Shown: positions 26,202-35,352, counted from the first letter of the stretch. The stretch: 59,489 nt of DNA from Nitrospirota bacterium (GCA_016212185.1 JACRGX010000065.1:1-59489); one strand, 5' to 3'. Numbers and translations are program-made. The notes: generated by a model from the sequence alone, not told the origin.

Positions 26202-26375
26202 ATGAACACAAAAAGATTTATATGAGCAGGCATAGCGGTATTTTTGGCATTTGAGATTATTGATGCGATTGTTCATACCGGAATTTTGAGCAAGACTTAC
26301 GAGGCTCTCGCACCTCTCTGGAGGCCTGACATGATGTCAAAGATGTGGATTTTTCATTTGTTAATAATTTTTTGA
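26202..26375 (+). pseudogene. Decayed small membrane protein gene
   Basis: An ATG behind AAGGAGGG opens MNTKRFI, then an in-frame TGA at 26223-26225 interrupts an otherwise continuous protein-like frame: AGIAVFLAFEIIDAIVHTG, SKTYEALAPLWRPDMMSKMW. The frame stops again at 26373. A TGG-to-TGA change would explain the first stop. The 3' part seems lost at the junction with the next fragment. The intact family looks like a small multi-span membrane protein of unknown role. The 226 nt before it hold only AT-rich DNA with a TATAAT near 26173. Confidence 0.6.
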
Positions 26376-26934
26376 TATCACCCGATGGATTGCGTATTGC
26401 ATGGAATGTTAATAGAATTACCAATATTATTGAGGATGATGACGGCACTGCATTCATAAAGCATGAAGTTTATACAGCTAACATTGACGGCAAGGATAAG
26501 AGGCTTGTATTTAAAGAACAGCTTAAGGTCAAGGATGTATTCGCTGACAATGGCATGGAAAGACGCATGGTTTACTGGTCCAGAAAAATAAAAAATCAAT
26601 TATTTTTTTCTACATTTAATATCGGACAACTTTGGTCGGAGTATAAGAGCCTTTTTGCTTTGAATATAGAAACAGGGCTTTTATCAGAGATTAACAAGGA
26701 TGTTGAAGTATTCCTAAATTTTTCACTTAATGAAACGTTGGTTGCATACACACCAAATGATCATACGTGTTGCGCCGGGACTAATTACACGAACAACACC
26801 GTAAGTATATTGGATTTAATCTCAGGGAAAAATGTTGTAATCTACTTACGAAGGATTAGTTATTTTTGATCGTGCAAAAAATACCGAAAAAGTTTTATCT
26901 TCCCAGAAAATAGTTTGGATTGCAATAGAGTAGA
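26345..26934 (+). pseudogene. Fragment of a TolB/WD40-like propeller protein with frameshift
   Basis: The frame gives VDFSFVNNFLISPDGLRIAW, blade-like segments (KHEVYTANIDGKDKRLVF, YKSLFALNIETGLLSEI) and GKNVV. Near 26841 the natural continuation (STYEGLVIFDRAKNTEKVL, ending WIAIE and a stop at 26934) moves to another frame. There is no start or export signal; the N-terminal part is missing, apparently deleted together with the end of the preceding gene. Probably dead. Confidence 0.55.
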
Positions 26935-26985
26935 TTAATGTGAAGAGCCGCTGAGTATCAGTTTCTCTGAAAAGAATTTATAGCC

Positions 26986-28182
26986 CTACATACCCTTTGC
27001 CTCTTTAATTTTCTTAATCAGCAGAGGGATTACTTCATACAAGTTGCCGACTATGCCATAAGTTGCAACGCTGAATATCTGCGCTTCAGGGTTTTTGTTT
27101 ATTGCGATAATAATGTCTGAGGACTGCATCCCGACAAGGTGTTGAACCGCCCCAGAAATCCCACAGGCGAAGTAAATCTTGGGGCAAACGGTCTTGCCTG
27201 TCTGCCCGACCTGATGGCTGTATGAAATCCACCCTTCATCAACTGCAGCCCTTGATGCGCCGATGGCTCCGCCCATAACTGCTGCAAGCTCTTCAAGGAG
27301 TTTAAATCCCTTTACATCACCGAGCCCTCTTCCGCCTGCCACGATGACATCAGCCTCATGGAGATTTACTGTAAGCTCGGAAACTTCTTTAATTGTATCA
27401 AGGACCATAGTTCTTGAGGTTAGATTATCCGCGTTGACATGTATTATTTCACCTGTTCTTCCTGCGTCATATTCTCCCTTTTTCATTACGCGGGGTCTTA
27501 CAGTTGCCATCTGCGGTCTGTAATCAGGGCAGAGGATTGTAGCCATTATGTTGCCTCCGAATGCAGGTCGTATCTGCAGGAGGTTCTTTGTCGCTTTGTC
27601 TATCTCAAGCGAGGTGCAGTCGGCAGTAAGCCCTGTTTTAAGTTTTGCCGCAACACGCGGAATGAACGACCTGCCGACCGGCGTTGCGCCTGCGAGGACA
27701 ATTGCCGGCTTATATTCACTAATAAGTTTTGAGAGAAGCCCGGAATATGTATCATCATTAAAATCTCCGAGGATTGTGTCAGTGCATAAATATACTTTGT
27801 CAGCGCCCCATCTTATAAGTTCATCTGCCTCTGAATCACTGCCCCCAAATAAAACAGCGGAGAGATCTGTCGCAAGTTCATCAGCGAGTTTTTTCCCGGC
27901 GCCGAGGAGTTCATAGGATACAGATGCAATTTTCCCTTCTCTTTGTTCAGCAAATACCCACACGCCTTTATAATCGGTAAGGGGTAAGGTGTGAGTGGAA
28001 GAGGGGGTATCTTCTACCTCAACTATTGCGCCCTCAGGGCAGACCTCAAGACATGCCTTGCAGAGCTGGCAGTACTCATTTATAAAGGCTACTCCGCTTG
28101 TAATGCTGATGGCATCATAAGGGCATGAGGCTACACATGTTTCACACCCGCTGCATTTATCGGGCTTTACGATTATATGCAT
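26986..28182 (-). CDS. etfA: Electron transfer flavoprotein alpha subunit with N-terminal ferredoxin domain
   Basis: The 398-residue protein has two 4Fe-4S motifs at its start (C10, C13, C16, C20 and C38, C41, C44, C48). The ETF-alpha domain and a C-terminal FAD-binding domain follow, with GGRGLGDVKGFKLLEELA, GASRAAVDEGW and HQVGQTGKTVCPKIYFACGISG. With EtfB it moves electrons between an acyl-CoA or hydroxyacid dehydrogenase and another carrier; the ferredoxin domain is typical of anaerobic and often bifurcating ETFs. It overlaps etfB by 10 nt. The linker (PSSTHTLPLTDYKG) is coded by a GTAAGGGGTAAGG stutter repeat. Confidence 0.93.
   Translation of the reverse strand: MHIIVKPDKCSGCETCVASCPYDAISITSGVAFINEYCQLCKACLEVCPEGAIVEVEDTPSSTHTLPLTDYKGVWVFAEQREGKIASVSYELLGAGKKLADELATDLSAVLFGGSDSEADELIRWGADKVYLCTDTILGDFNDDTYSGLLSKLISEYKPAIVLAGATPVGRSFIPRVAAKLKTGLTADCTSLEIDKATKNLLQIRPAFGGNIMATILCPDYRPQMATVRPRVMKKGEYDAGRTGEIIHVNADNLTSRTMVLDTIKEVSELTVNLHEADVIVAGGRGLGDVKGFKLLEELAAVMGGAIGASRAAVDEGWISYSHQVGQTGKTVCPKIYFACGISGAVQHLVGMQSSDIIIAINKNPEAQIFSVATYGIVGNLYEVIPLLIKKIKEAKGM
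27974..28000. repeat. GTAAGG stutter repeat in the EtfA linker
   Basis: GTAAGGGGTAAGG followed by TGTGA matches almost the same words in the TMTC gene at 10215-10232 and near 9800. It codes the linker between the ferredoxin and ETF domains. Confidence 0.65.
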
Positions 28183-28955
28183 TTGATTTTCCGTAACTCT
28201 TCAATCAATACACTTGCCTGTTCTTCCGGCGCGCCGTCAATCATCATTCTGTCAGATTTGGATTGCGGTGCAAAAATATTTTTAACCTTTGTGGGAGAGC
28301 CGTTGAGTCCAAGGCTGTTTTCATCCGCTTCTATTTCTGAAGGCCCCATTTTTGTTATTACTGCCTTTTTCGCCGCCATCTTGCCTTTAAGTGACGGGAG
28401 CCGCGGGACATTCAGTTCCTTAACAACGGTAAGTAAAACGGGCAAAGAAGATTCCACGATGTCATACCCGTCGTCCATGAGCCGCTGGACTCTGATATAA
28501 CCTTCTTTCACTTCTTCAATCTTTCTCACATAGGCAATGTGCGGGATATTCAGAAATTCGGCTGTTTCAGGACCTACTTGAGCTGTATCGCCGTCTATCG
28601 CCTGCTTGCCGCAGAATATTATGTCAGCGCCGATTTTTTTAATTGCCGCTGCAAGGGTGTATGCAGTTGCCCATGTGTCAGAGCCTGCAAATGCCCTGTC
28701 TGAAAGCAAAACTGCTTCATCAGCGCCCATTGATACTGCCTCCCGCAACGCATTTTCCGCCTGAGGCGGTCCCATGGTCAAGACAGTCATGTTCCCTCCC
28801 AAAGCCTCTTTTATTAGGGCTCCTGCCTCAAGGGCGTGAAGGTCAAATGGATTGATTATGCTCGGAACGCCTTCTCTAATTAATGTGTTTGTCTCAGGAT
28901 TAATCCTGATCTCTGCCGTATCAGGCACCTGCTTTATGCAGACAATAATTTTCAC
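28173..28955 (-). CDS. etfB: Electron transfer flavoprotein beta subunit
   Basis: The 260-residue partner of EtfA has the IKQVPDTAEIRINPETN start, NPFDLHALEAGALIKE, the nucleotide-loop MGPPQAENALREAVSMGADEAVLLSD, and the GKQAIDGDTAQVGPETAEFL motif that binds AMP or the second FAD. The start is GTG at 28955 behind GGAGG. No acyl-CoA dehydrogenase or other electron partner is adjacent, so the pathway cannot be told from context; beta-oxidation or hydroxyacid metabolism are the usual options. Confidence 0.94.
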   Translation of the reverse strand: MKIIVCIKQVPDTAEIRINPETNTLIREGVPSIINPFDLHALEAGALIKEALGGNMTVLTMGPPQAENALREAVSMGADEAVLLSDRAFAGSDTWATAYTLAAAIKKIGADIIFCGKQAIDGDTAQVGPETAEFLNIPHIAYVRKIEEVKEGYIRVQRLMDDGYDIVESSLPVLLTVVKELNVPRLPSLKGKMAAKKAVITKMGPSEIEADENSLGLNGSPTKVKNIFAPQSKSDRMMIDGAPEEQASVLIEELRKIKCI

Positions 28956-29038
28956 CTTTACTCATCCTCCAGCGGTTCTTAAAAAGAATTAAAAAAGCGG
29001 GGTACTATATTATACAATTTTAGAAATGAAAAATGCAG

Positions 29039-29935
29039 TTATTTTTTATATTTAGAAAGTTCATCTTTTAATTTTTGTATCTCGTCTTTCAGTCCTTTCA
29101 TCTTGAGCTCCCTGCCTACTGCTATCTCATAGAATTTTTCAAGTTCTTCAACTCTTTTCTTAAGTTCTTCTTCCACCAGCTTGCGGTCTGTAATATCGCG
29201 GACATATTCAATTATGCCTTTAAGCTCATTTGTTTCCATATCTACCAGAGGGAAACTATACAGGTCCAGCCACCCGACAACCTCGCCTCTTGGCCCTCTT
29301 TTTGGAACCACATTGTAAGCTACCCTGCAGTTTTCAATGGTCCGGCTCGTAGGGCAGACTTCACAGCATTCTTTGCGGCTGTGATATGCATCATAGCATT
29401 TTTTACCTATCAGAGGCATGGCATGTGAATACCAGCGTTCTATTGCATGATTTACACGGATGATAGTCATATCTTTATCAAGGATGCTTATACCGTCTTG
29501 TATGCTGTCAAAGATGTCATTGAGGAACTTTTCGTTTTTTTTTATTTCCTCGCCTTTCAGCTTATGCGCGGTGACATCCCTCACTATTTCAATGCCGGCA
29601 ACAATTTTACCTGAAGCGCTGCGTAATGGCGAGGCAGTAATTTCAAAGAATCTCATTCCATTATTCGTTGGAGTGTTTCTTACTGCGGTATGAACAGTGC
29701 CATCCTTAAAAACCATAATAAGCGGGCAGCCTTCACAGGTATCGCTATTATTCGCAAAGGATTTGTAGCAGTACTCGCCGATGTGGTCGCCCATAAAATT
29801 TTTATGGCTTTTGTTCTGATAAAGCACTCTAAAAGCAGTGTCCTGAATGCTGACGCCGTCTCCAATGGCGTCAAGTATTCCATGGGCTTCAAGTTTATTC
29901 AGGATATGGCTGATACTGCTTGTTTTGTGTTTCAT
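29039..29935 (-). CDS. Double PAS-domain protein with cysteine clusters, no output domain
   Basis: The 298-residue soluble protein has PAS domain 1 at about 15-140 with C56, C67 and C70 (CYKSFANNSDTCEGCP), PAS domain 2 at about 145-265 with a matching CYDAYHSRKECCEVCP, and a C-terminal Lys/Glu coiled coil. There is no kinase, cyclase or DNA-binding domain. The repeated C-x(10)-C-x2-CP arrangement suggests metal, Fe-S or redox sensing and is found in PAS proteins of sulfate-reducing-type bacteria. Output presumably occurs through the coiled coil and a partner. Confidence 0.8.
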   Translation of the reverse strand: MKHKTSSISHILNKLEAHGILDAIGDGVSIQDTAFRVLYQNKSHKNFMGDHIGEYCYKSFANNSDTCEGCPLIMVFKDGTVHTAVRNTPTNNGMRFFEITASPLRSASGKIVAGIEIVRDVTAHKLKGEEIKKNEKFLNDIFDSIQDGISILDKDMTIIRVNHAIERWYSHAMPLIGKKCYDAYHSRKECCEVCPTSRTIENCRVAYNVVPKRGPRGEVVGWLDLYSFPLVDMETNELKGIIEYVRDITDRKLVEEELKKRVEELEKFYEIAVGRELKMKGLKDEIQKLKDELSKYKK

Positions 29936-30035
29936 ATACTTATAATATTTAAAAGCGAAATGCCGTATAAGTCAAGTTTTTTGTTCTTGCATACCAAGGA
30001 ACCGTCGGCTATAATTATCAGGAAGGAGGCATGTT

Positions 30036-30308
30036 GTGACTGCAAAAAAACATTTTACAGCAGTTGAGGCAAAAAAAATAGGCGGAGCGCTCGGCATTGA
30101 CTGGAACAAATTTGACGTTGAGCAGTTCAGGATGGGGCTTGATGTTGAGCTTGAGCACGGGAGGCACGACCCTGCCACCAATGTGACCAATGACGACCCG
30201 ATGACAACCGGCAAAATAGCGCTTGCGCACTTAAACGAGTTCCCGGATTATTACACAAGGCTTGAGAAGATGGAGGAAGAGGCTGAGCGATTTCACGGCA
30301 AGGGCTGA
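30036..30308 (+). CDS. DUF5661-family small protein
   Basis: This 90-residue soluble protein contains FTAVEAKKIGGALGIDWNKFDVEQFRMGLDVELEHG, then a conserved HDPATNVTNDDPMTTGKIALAHLNEFPDYYTRL, the mark of DUF5661. Its function is not known. It begins with GTG at 30036, fixed by GGAAGGAGG 7 nt upstream; an ATG at 30031 would run straight into a stop. It stands alone on the plus strand. Confidence 0.85.
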   Translation: MTAKKHFTAVEAKKIGGALGIDWNKFDVEQFRMGLDVELEHGRHDPATNVTNDDPMTTGKIALAHLNEFPDYYTRLEKMEEEAERFHGKG

Positions 30309-30331
30309 GGTTTTCCGGCATTTTTTAAAAA

Positions 30332-30712
30332 TCAATCCAACCCGATTGCCTTGCGAAAACTCTTCCAGCCTTTCTTGAAAAAGTTTCCTGTCCTGTGGAG
30401 GGCGTCTTTTGCGCCGTCACGAATCTTATGCCAGATATTTTTAGTGTCTTTTTTAGCCTCTTGGGCTTTTTGTTTTGTTTCTTTTTTTACTTCTTTTAAG
30501 TCTTCTTTAACCTTTCCCTTTACCTCTTTTAGATCTTTTTTTATTATTGTCTTTATATTCTTTGCGGTCTTTTTGGCCATGCCTGCTGTTTCCTTGAGAT
30601 TTTTTTTGATATGCTCTTTTTTGGTCTCAGCAGGTTTCTCCTCCTGTGCGAATACAGGAGAGAGCAAGGCGCAGATAATTAGGGGAAACAGGATAGTTTT
30701 ATATAGTTTCAT
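30332..30712 (-). CDS. Small exported Lys-rich coiled-coil protein
   Basis: The 126-residue protein has a signal peptide (1-22, ending VFAQ) and a long Lys/Glu helix of LKE, VKE and KKE repeats (about 30-95). The basic C-terminal segment is DALHRTGNFFKKGWKSFRKAIGLD. No family was recognised. GGAG lies about 13 nt before the ATG. It lies just downstream of what looks like the old 3' end of acs on the same strand. Confidence 0.7.
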   Translation of the reverse strand: MKLYKTILFPLIICALLSPVFAQEEKPAETKKEHIKKNLKETAGMAKKTAKNIKTIIKKDLKEVKGKVKEDLKEVKKETKQKAQEAKKDTKNIWHKIRDGAKDALHRTGNFFKKGWKSFRKAIGLD

Positions 30713-30714
30713 TT

Positions 30715-30813
30715 TTACAGCCGCTCCTTCACCAGATTATCCACCACAGACGGGTCGGCAAGGGTAGAGGTGTCGCCCAAATCATCAACATCTCCCTGTG
30801 CTATTTTTCTGAG
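30715..30813 (-). repeat. 99-bp duplication of the acs 3' end
   Basis: It matches 31233-31331 with few changes and keeps the coding frame, including the C-terminus DNLVKERL and the stop. The two copies flank the transposase wreck. Confidence 0.9.
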
Positions 30814-30823
30814 TAAGAATTAT

Positions 30824-30947
30824 GGGGTCAGGTCTTGAAATATCAGTTTTCAACCTCCGCCTCTTTAATTGCCTTACTAACAGTAGTATAATGAACCTTT
30901 AAATAATCCGCAATCTCCTTTGAGGTTATATTTCAAGACCTGACCCC
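30824..30947. repeat. 20-bp inverted repeat pair flanking a transposase remnant
   Basis: GGGGTCAGGTCTTGAAATAT at 30824-30843 is the exact reverse complement of 30928-30947. The 84-nt interior holds the helix-turn-helix remnant. It looks like a MITE-like or element end. Confidence 0.75.
30843..30930 (-). pseudogene. C-terminal helix-turn-helix remnant of a REP-associated transposase
   Basis: The minus strand reads ITSKEIADYLKVHYTTVSKA and ends IKEAEVEN and a stop, the kind of helix-turn-helix tail carried by many IS200-like REP-associated (RAYT) transposases. It is separated from the N-terminal remnant, and the catalytic middle is missing. Confidence 0.55.
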
Positions 30948-30964
30948 AATTTTGCCGCCAATTT

Positions 30965-31118
30965 TGCCGTTTACTGAGTATTTTTCAGTATAAATTTTGA
31001 GCCAGTTTAAATACCGCACAAAATCATCCCTGTGCTCAAAAACAGATTGACGGTAATTACCGCGTTGGGTGATATGGTGCGGATAATTAACTGCTACAGC
31101 GCGTGCTATTCTCGGCAT
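30965..31118 (-). pseudogene. N-terminal remnant of a REP-associated (Y1, RAYT) transposase
   Basis: MPRIARAVAVNYPHHITQRG, then NYRQSVFEHRDDFVRYLNWL, is the standard start of a RAYT/IS200-like protein. It breaks off after about 48 residues into a tandem AATTTTGCCG junction. The catalytic Tyr and most of the enzyme are gone. Confidence 0.75.
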
Positions 31119-31155
31119 GGATTTAAGAATAACTAACTTGACTCTATATGTCAAT

Positions 31156-31180
31156 AAAAATAGGCGCTGTCCCTATTTTT
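31156..31180. repeat. Hairpin at the edge of the transposase remnant
   Basis: AAAAATAGG pairs with CCTATTTTT around a 7-nt loop. It probably marks the other end of the inserted element and could act as a terminator. Confidence 0.5.
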
Positions 31181-31232
31181 TTACCGAACTTAGAGTTGTT
31201 TTTCTCTGTGCTCGCTGTGGTTAAATTTGTTT

Positions 31233-33206
31233 TTACAATCTCTCCTTCACCAGATTATCCACTACAGACGGGTCGGCAAGGGTAGAGGTGTCGCCCAAAT
31301 CATCAACATCTCCCTGTGCTATTTTTCTGAGGATTCTCCTCATTATTTTGCCGCTTCTGGTCTTTGGGAGTCCGGGCGCAAACTGGAGTTTATCAGGCGT
31401 TGCAATGGGTCCGATGACTGTCCTTACATGACCGACAAGTATTTTCTTCAGCTCGTCTGAAGGTTTCTGTCCCTGCTTAAGTGTTACATATGCATAGATG
31501 CCTTCGCCTTTTATCTCATGAGGATAGCCGACGACTGCTGATTCTGCAACTGCCTCATGGCTGACAAGGGCAGACTCCACCTCTGCGGTGCCGAGCCTGT
31601 GCCCTGAGATGTTGATGACGTCATCAATTCTTCCCATGAGCCAGTAGTCTCCGTCTTTATCCACCCATGCGCCGTCGCCGGTTAAATACTTGCCTGTAAA
31701 TCTTGAAAAGTAGACTTCTTTGATGCGCTTGCCTTCAGGGTCGCCGTAAGTGCCTCTTATCATGCCGGGCCAGGGTTTTTCAATTACAAGGTAGCCGCCT
31801 TCATTCACCGCCGCCTGCGAGCCGTCTTCTTTTAAAATTTGGGGTGCAACGCCGGGGAACGGCAGGTTTGCCGAGCCGGGCTTTAAAGTCATGGCCCCAG
31901 GCAACGGAGTTATCAGTATGCCTCCTGTCTCTGTCTGCCACCATGTGTCAACAATCGGGAGTCTGCCTTTTCCCACATTGGTGTGATACCACATCCATGC
32001 CTCCGGGTTAATAGGCTCTCCGACTGTGCCTAAAACCCTGAGTGATGACAGGTCGTGATTATTTATCCATTTTTCGCCTTCCCTCATCAAAGCCCTGATA
32101 GCCGTAGGCGCTGTGTAGAAGATATTGACTTTATGCTTGTCAACGATGCTCCAGAACCTTCCTGCATCAGGGTATGTGGGAATGCCTTCAAACATGAGAC
32201 TTGTTGCGCCATTTGACAATGGCCCGTAAATTATATAGCTGTGTCCTGTCACCCATCCGATGTCTGCTGTGCAGAAATGTATGTCCTCATCGCGGCAATC
32301 AAATATCCATCTGAATGTAAGATTGGTATAAAGGAGATAACCGGCGGTTGTGTGCAGAACGCCCTTTGGCTTGCCTGTTGAGCCTGACGTATAAAGTATA
32401 AAGAGGGGGTCTTCTGCATCCATTTGTTCAGGCTCGCAGTAGTTTGCGATGTCAGGTGCATTTATCTCGTCATGCCACCACAAATCCCTGCCGGGCTCCA
32501 TATCTATGCCGTCAGTCCTTTTTACCACGATCATTTTTTCAACTGTCGGACATTCGTGCAGTGCGGCATCTGCATTTGCCTTGAGCGCAACCGGCCGGCC
32601 TCCCCTCATTCCCCGGTCTGCGGTAATGACAAGTTTTGCCTTGCAGTCTTGAATTCTGTCCCTCAGCGCCTGTGCGCTGAATCCGCCGAAAACTATGCAG
32701 TGGATAGCGCCTATTCTTGCGCATGCGAGCATTGAAATCGCAAGCTCAGGTATCATCGGCAGATAAATCGTAACCCTGTCGCCCTTTTTTACGCCGTGCT
32801 TTTTGAGGACATTGGCAAATCTGTTTACTTCATAATGCAATTGCTGATATGTGAATGTTTTATAAACTCCGCTGTCAGCTTCCCATATAATTGCCGCCTT
32901 GTTCCTTGTTGCAGTTGATAAATGCTTGTCAAGACAGTTATATGAGGCGTTAAGCTTGCCGCCCTGAAACCATTTTATCTCGGGCTTCTCAAAATTATAC
33001 TCAAGAACCTTGTTCCACTTTTTATACCATGTAATATTTTTTTCAGCCATTTCAGCCCAGAAGCCTTCAGGGTCTTCAATGGACTGTTTATATATTTTTT
33101 CGTACTCCTGCATGCTCTTTATGTGAGCCTTTGCGCTGAATTCCTTTGACGGCGGGAAGGTCCTTCCCGCTGTCATTAAGACTTCAATCTTTTTTGTGTC
33201 TGCCAT
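31233..33206 (-). CDS. acs: Acetyl-CoA synthetase (AMP-forming)
   Basis: The 657-residue enzyme activates acetate with ATP and CoA. It has the N-terminal ACAS domain ([19 protein letters not shown]), the adenylate core motif [20 protein letters not shown], the hinge region [16 protein letters not shown], and the acetylation-site motif [16 protein letters not shown] near the end. AGGAGGG precedes the ATG. The last 33 codons are duplicated at 30715-30813. It closes a minus-strand run of TauE and signalling genes, hinting at growth on acetate or a related anion. Confidence 0.97.
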   Translation of the reverse strand: MADTKKIEVLMTAGRTFPPSKEFSAKAHIKSMQEYEKIYKQSIEDPEGFWAEMAEKNITWYKKWNKVLEYNFEKPEIKWFQGGKLNASYNCLDKHLSTATRNKAAIIWEADSGVYKTFTYQQLHYEVNRFANVLKKHGVKKGDRVTIYLPMIPELAISMLACARIGAIHCIVFGGFSAQALRDRIQDCKAKLVITADRGMRGGRPVALKANADAALHECPTVEKMIVVKRTDGIDMEPGRDLWWHDEINAPDIANYCEPEQMDAEDPLFILYTSGSTGKPKGVLHTTAGYLLYTNLTFRWIFDCRDEDIHFCTADIGWVTGHSYIIYGPLSNGATSLMFEGIPTYPDAGRFWSIVDKHKVNIFYTAPTAIRALMREGEKWINNHDLSSLRVLGTVGEPINPEAWMWYHTNVGKGRLPIVDTWWQTETGGILITPLPGAMTLKPGSANLPFPGVAPQILKEDGSQAAVNEGGYLVIEKPWPGMIRGTYGDPEGKRIKEVYFSRFTGKYLTGDGAWVDKDGDYWLMGRIDDVINISGHRLGTAEVESALVSHEAVAESAVVGYPHEIKGEGIYAYVTLKQGQKPSDELKKILVGHVRTVIGPIATPDKLQFAPGLPKTRSGKIMRRILRKIAQGDVDDLGDTSTLADPSVVDNLVKERL

Positions 33207-33262
33207 GAAAACCCTCCTATGTCATCAAAGGTATGCTGTAAAGTGTAAACTTTCTGAGATTA

Positions 33263-33679
33263 TCAGTGTCCGCCTGACTTCAGCAGCCCTGATGCTGCAA
33301 GAGCAAGGACAAGAACCTCAAATATAGCGATAATGCCGTATACAGTATCTTTTTTTCTGAAAAATATCGGAATTATTCTTATGTAACAAGGTATAGTTAT
33401 ACCCGCAAGAAAGGCGATTCCAATAAAATTAAGAAAATCCCCCTTGCCGAGCATTCCAAGCCATGCCCAGCCGGGATGAATACCTGTTGCTTTAAGGTAA
33501 TCCTTTACAGGCATTCCCCAGTACTTTGGAAGATCATTGACCGGCACATGAGGTGTAAATATTCCCAGCAAATAAATTACAAATGTGATGGTTATTGCAA
33601 TTAATCCTGCCTTCATCCCTGTGTCCAGGAGCTTTGCATATACAACCTGCTCCTCAGTCGCCTTTAATTTCTTATCCAT
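33263..33679 (-). CDS. Small membrane protein next to TauE and acs
   Basis: The 138-residue protein has three or four membrane spans (about 23-43, 83-102 and 114-134). An external loop carries PVNDLPKYWGMPVKDYLKATGIHPGWAW. I do not know its function. GGAGG precedes the ATG. It lies between the TauE/SafE gene at 33923 and acs. The other two TauE genes in this window also have a small membrane-protein neighbour, though the sequences differ. Confidence 0.75.
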   Translation of the reverse strand: MDKKLKATEEQVVYAKLLDTGMKAGLIAITITFVIYLLGIFTPHVPVNDLPKYWGMPVKDYLKATGIHPGWAWLGMLGKGDFLNFIGIAFLAGITIPCYIRIIPIFFRKKDTVYGIIAIFEVLVLALAASGLLKSGGH

Positions 33680-33778
33680 GTATTTCCTCCGTTTAAATTT
33701 AATTCAAGATTCATTGAAAAAGGATTCAACATCTATATCTATTACCCCCTGTGGTCTCTGCCACAGTTCCAAATTTCT

Positions 33779-33843
33779 GTCATTCCGGCTTGTCCGGAAT
33801 CTTTCCGGAAGGATTCCCGACGCGCTTCGCTTGCGGGAATGAC
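33779..33843. repeat. REP-like palindrome, intergenic
   Basis: It begins GTCATTCCGGCTTGTCCGG and ends GCGGGAATGAC, with inner imperfect inverted arms. It is one of five members of this family in the window. A second hairpin, CCCTGCGG/CCGCAGGG, lies near 33877-33898 just past the TauE stop. Confidence 0.85.
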
Positions 33844-33922
33844 ACCAAAAAATAAACATTCAAATAATAGACGCCCTGCGGTCTCTGCCGCAGGGTTCTT
33901 CACTAATTTTGCATTTATTTCA

Positions 33923-34906
33923 TTAATTCCAGATGCCCAGACCTTTAAGCAGCGCCCTTGCGCCTGCAAATAAAAGCATTATTATAACTATATAGCGGAT
34001 TGCCGCCGGCTTTGTCTTTGCAAGGATCCTGACGCCTACAATGGAGCCCAGCATTATCCCGATTATTGAGGGAACAACCATCATAGGCAGTACTGCCCCG
34101 TTATTAAAATAAATCCATGCGGCAGATGTATCTGTTATAGAGAGCAGAAACTTGCTGGTTGCCACAGAGACTTTTAAGGGCGCTCCCATCATGAGATTCA
34201 GCACCGGCACGTTGGCCCATCCTGCTCCAAGCCCGAACATACCTGCCATTACGCCTATGAGAACAAATGTTGCAAGCCCCTGAGGCGTCCTGTGTATTTT
34301 CCAGTTAATTTCCTCTCCTGTAGACACCTCGTGGTATATTCCGTTTATCCTGAGGGCTGTGGAAAGTGAATCCGCCTGCTTTACCTCGGGGTATTCTGAT
34401 TTTTTTGCCATGAGCATAATTGCAACGATTCCCAGAATAGTTGCACCCAGCGCAGTCTGAACAACATTTGTCGGCAGTGCAAGACCCAGCATGGCCCCAA
34501 CAATTGCGCATGAAGATGCAATGAGCGCCACAGGCAGGGCAAGTCTTAAATCTGCCATGCCTTTTTTAAGCAGGCCGGGTCCTGCGGCAAGCGCTCCTGA
34601 TAGGGCCACCAGAAGACCCGCCCCTCTGACAAAATCAAGGTGAAACGGGAAAAAACCTCCTATAATAGGCACAAAGAGCACGCCCCCGCCTACACCGCCT
34701 AAAACAGCTACAATCCCGAGCACAAATGTTAAAACAAATAAAGTCAGCGGCCAGACCCACCATGGAGCGGCAGAACCATTTGCCGCTGCGTCTGCTGTTT
34801 GCTCTTCGCCGTAAGCAGCTCCATTGAAACCTGAAATACAGACAGCCGCAACTGCAATAATGAAAATTACATATAAAAACTTACGGTGTATATTTAATTG
34901 CTCCAT
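33923..34906 (-). CDS. TauE/SafE-family anion permease, module A
   Basis: The 327-residue membrane protein has an N-terminal hydrophobic leader (FLYVIFIIAVAAVCISGF) and then about eight spans in two TauE halves: GVGGGVLFVPIIGGFFPFHL and GLGAGWANVPVLNLMMGAPL. The family exports or imports small organosulfonates, sulfite, sulfoacetate or other anions. ATG 34906 was chosen over 34918 because AAGGA lies at a usable distance and the upstream regulator stops at 34912. It follows three signalling genes on the same strand and is followed by a small membrane protein and acs. Confidence 0.85.
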   Translation of the reverse strand: MEQLNIHRKFLYVIFIIAVAAVCISGFNGAAYGEEQTADAAANGSAAPWWVWPLTLFVLTFVLGIVAVLGGVGGGVLFVPIIGGFFPFHLDFVRGAGLLVALSGALAAGPGLLKKGMADLRLALPVALIASSCAIVGAMLGLALPTNVVQTALGATILGIVAIMLMAKKSEYPEVKQADSLSTALRINGIYHEVSTGEEINWKIHRTPQGLATFVLIGVMAGMFGLGAGWANVPVLNLMMGAPLKVSVATSKFLLSITDTSAAWIYFNNGAVLPMMVVPSIIGIMLGSIVGVRILAKTKPAAIRYIVIIMLLFAGARALLKGLGIWN

Positions 34907-34911
34907 TATTT

Positions 34912-35352
34912 TTACCATCCTTTGCTTTCTAATATCTCCTTTACTTGTTTTTCCGCTTTTTTCTCAACGAGAAGTATTTTTTTGCTCTGTGCCTCTCCGA
35001 TTTTTTCCATGAGTTTATTTAAGTCCACAGGCTTTTCCATAAAGTCAACTGCGCCTGCCTTTATTGCCTCAACACCTTTCTCTAATGTGCCGTGCCCTGT
35101 AAGGATTACAATCTGCATATCAGGATTTTCCTGCCGCAGGCGTTTAAGGGTTTCTATGCCGCTTATCCCCGGCATCATGAGGTCCAGAACAATCGCATCA
35201 AAGTCCTTGCCCTTGGCCCGTTTAACGGCGTCTTCTCCGCTGCTTGCAGTGTCTACTTTCATGCCCCGGCCTTCAAGTCTTTTTGAAAACACATCAAGGA
35301 ACTGTTCTTCGTCATCTACTAAGAGTATGTTTGCTTTAATATCTTCAGACAT
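34912..35352 (-). CDS. Single-domain response regulator
   Basis: The 146-residue CheY-like receiver has acidic pocket LLVDDEEQF, phospho-acceptor D57 (IVLDLMMPG), T in ILTGHGT and K in MEKPVD. A short helical tail (SKKILLVEKKAEKQVKEILE) follows, with no DNA-binding domain. GGAGG precedes the ATG. It directly precedes the TauE gene and follows another receiver, so the pair probably relay phosphate from the kinases upstream. Confidence 0.92.
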   Translation of the reverse strand: MSEDIKANILLVDDEEQFLDVFSKRLEGRGMKVDTASSGEDAVKRAKGKDFDAIVLDLMMPGISGIETLKRLRQENPDMQIVILTGHGTLEKGVEAIKAGAVDFMEKPVDLNKLMEKIGEAQSKKILLVEKKAEKQVKEILESKGW

